From positions 735,187 through 741,744 of the forward strand of contig CP070769.1 in NCBI GenBank assembly GCA_020347085.1: DNA of 6,558 nucleotides. The letters are read 5' to 3'. The notes below the pieces were generated by a model that saw only the letters and a list, made by a program, of their open reading frames with translations, was not told where the DNA came from and made no database searches. Source of the DNA: Desulfobacterales bacterium. GTDB taxonomy: Bacteria > Desulfobacterota > Desulfobacteria > Desulfobacterales > C00003060. A program made the translations under genes and the position numbers. Below, piece by piece: positions 6,537 to 6,558 of this stretch (positions are counted from its first letter, which is position 1; each line of letters opens with the position of its first letter).

Positions 6537-6542
6537 GAGGAG
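6537..6542 (+). promoter_or_regulatory. Strong Shine-Dalgarno of the gene starting at 6551
   Basis: GAGGAG lies 8 nt upstream of ATG 6551, separated by a T-rich spacer. It is the best ribosome binding site in the window and the main reason for accepting 6551 as a real start. Confidence 0.7.
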
Positions 6543-6550
6543 TTTTTTTG

Positions 6551-6558
6551 ATGAGCAA
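6551..6558 (+). CDS. Start of a further gene, cut by the window end
   Basis: Only ATG AGC AA is present (Met-Ser and an incomplete Lys or Asn codon). Support comes from the GAGGAG site 8 nt upstream and the same orientation as the preceding gene, whose stop lies 78 nt before. The product cannot be identified. Confidence 0.6.

Overview
The window reads as an ordinary chromosomal stretch from a Gram-negative bacterium. It holds four intact housekeeping or widely conserved genes, one large membrane protein with TPR repeats, and the first bases of a further gene, all on the + strand. The gmk-rlmB pair and the bacterial TMTC-like TPR protein (a type I recall as common in sulfate/metal-reducing lineages) suggest Desulfobacterota (former Deltaproteobacteria). 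This is inferred from gene content and protein style only; there is no rRNA or other phylogenetic marker.

Layout: 1-179 is a GC-rich leader with two related palindromes (21 of 23 bases identical between copies), probably REP-like. 183-752 encodes guanylate kinase (gmk), overlapping by 8 nt the 23S rRNA 2'-O-methyltransferase gene (rlmB, 745-1488). A gene-free stretch of 419 nt follows (1489-1907). Its first half is a large degenerate inverted repeat (about 1525-1721); its second half is AT-rich and looks like the promoter region of mnmG. 1908-3791 encodes MnmG, the tRNA wobble-uridine modification enzyme, with both catalytic cysteines. 3879-4661 encodes a ComF-type phosphoribosyltransferase with four N-terminal CxxC pairs. 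4826-6472 encodes a polytopic membrane protein resembling the TMTC/GT-C glycosyltransferases, with three and a half C-terminal TPRs. A well-formed ribosome binding site at 6537-6542 precedes an ATG at 6551, the start of a gene that runs out of the window.

Functionally, gmk, rlmB and mnmG serve nucleotide metabolism and translation. ComF and the TMTC-like protein are not obviously linked to them. gmk-rlmB are probably co-transcribed and translationally coupled. mnmG and comF could share a transcript (gap 78-87 nt). The TMTC-like gene stands 164 nt further on and may have its own promoter. I found no convincing defence system, mobile-element gene or new multi-gene system. The least explained piece of sequence is the inverted-repeat element between rlmB and mnmG.
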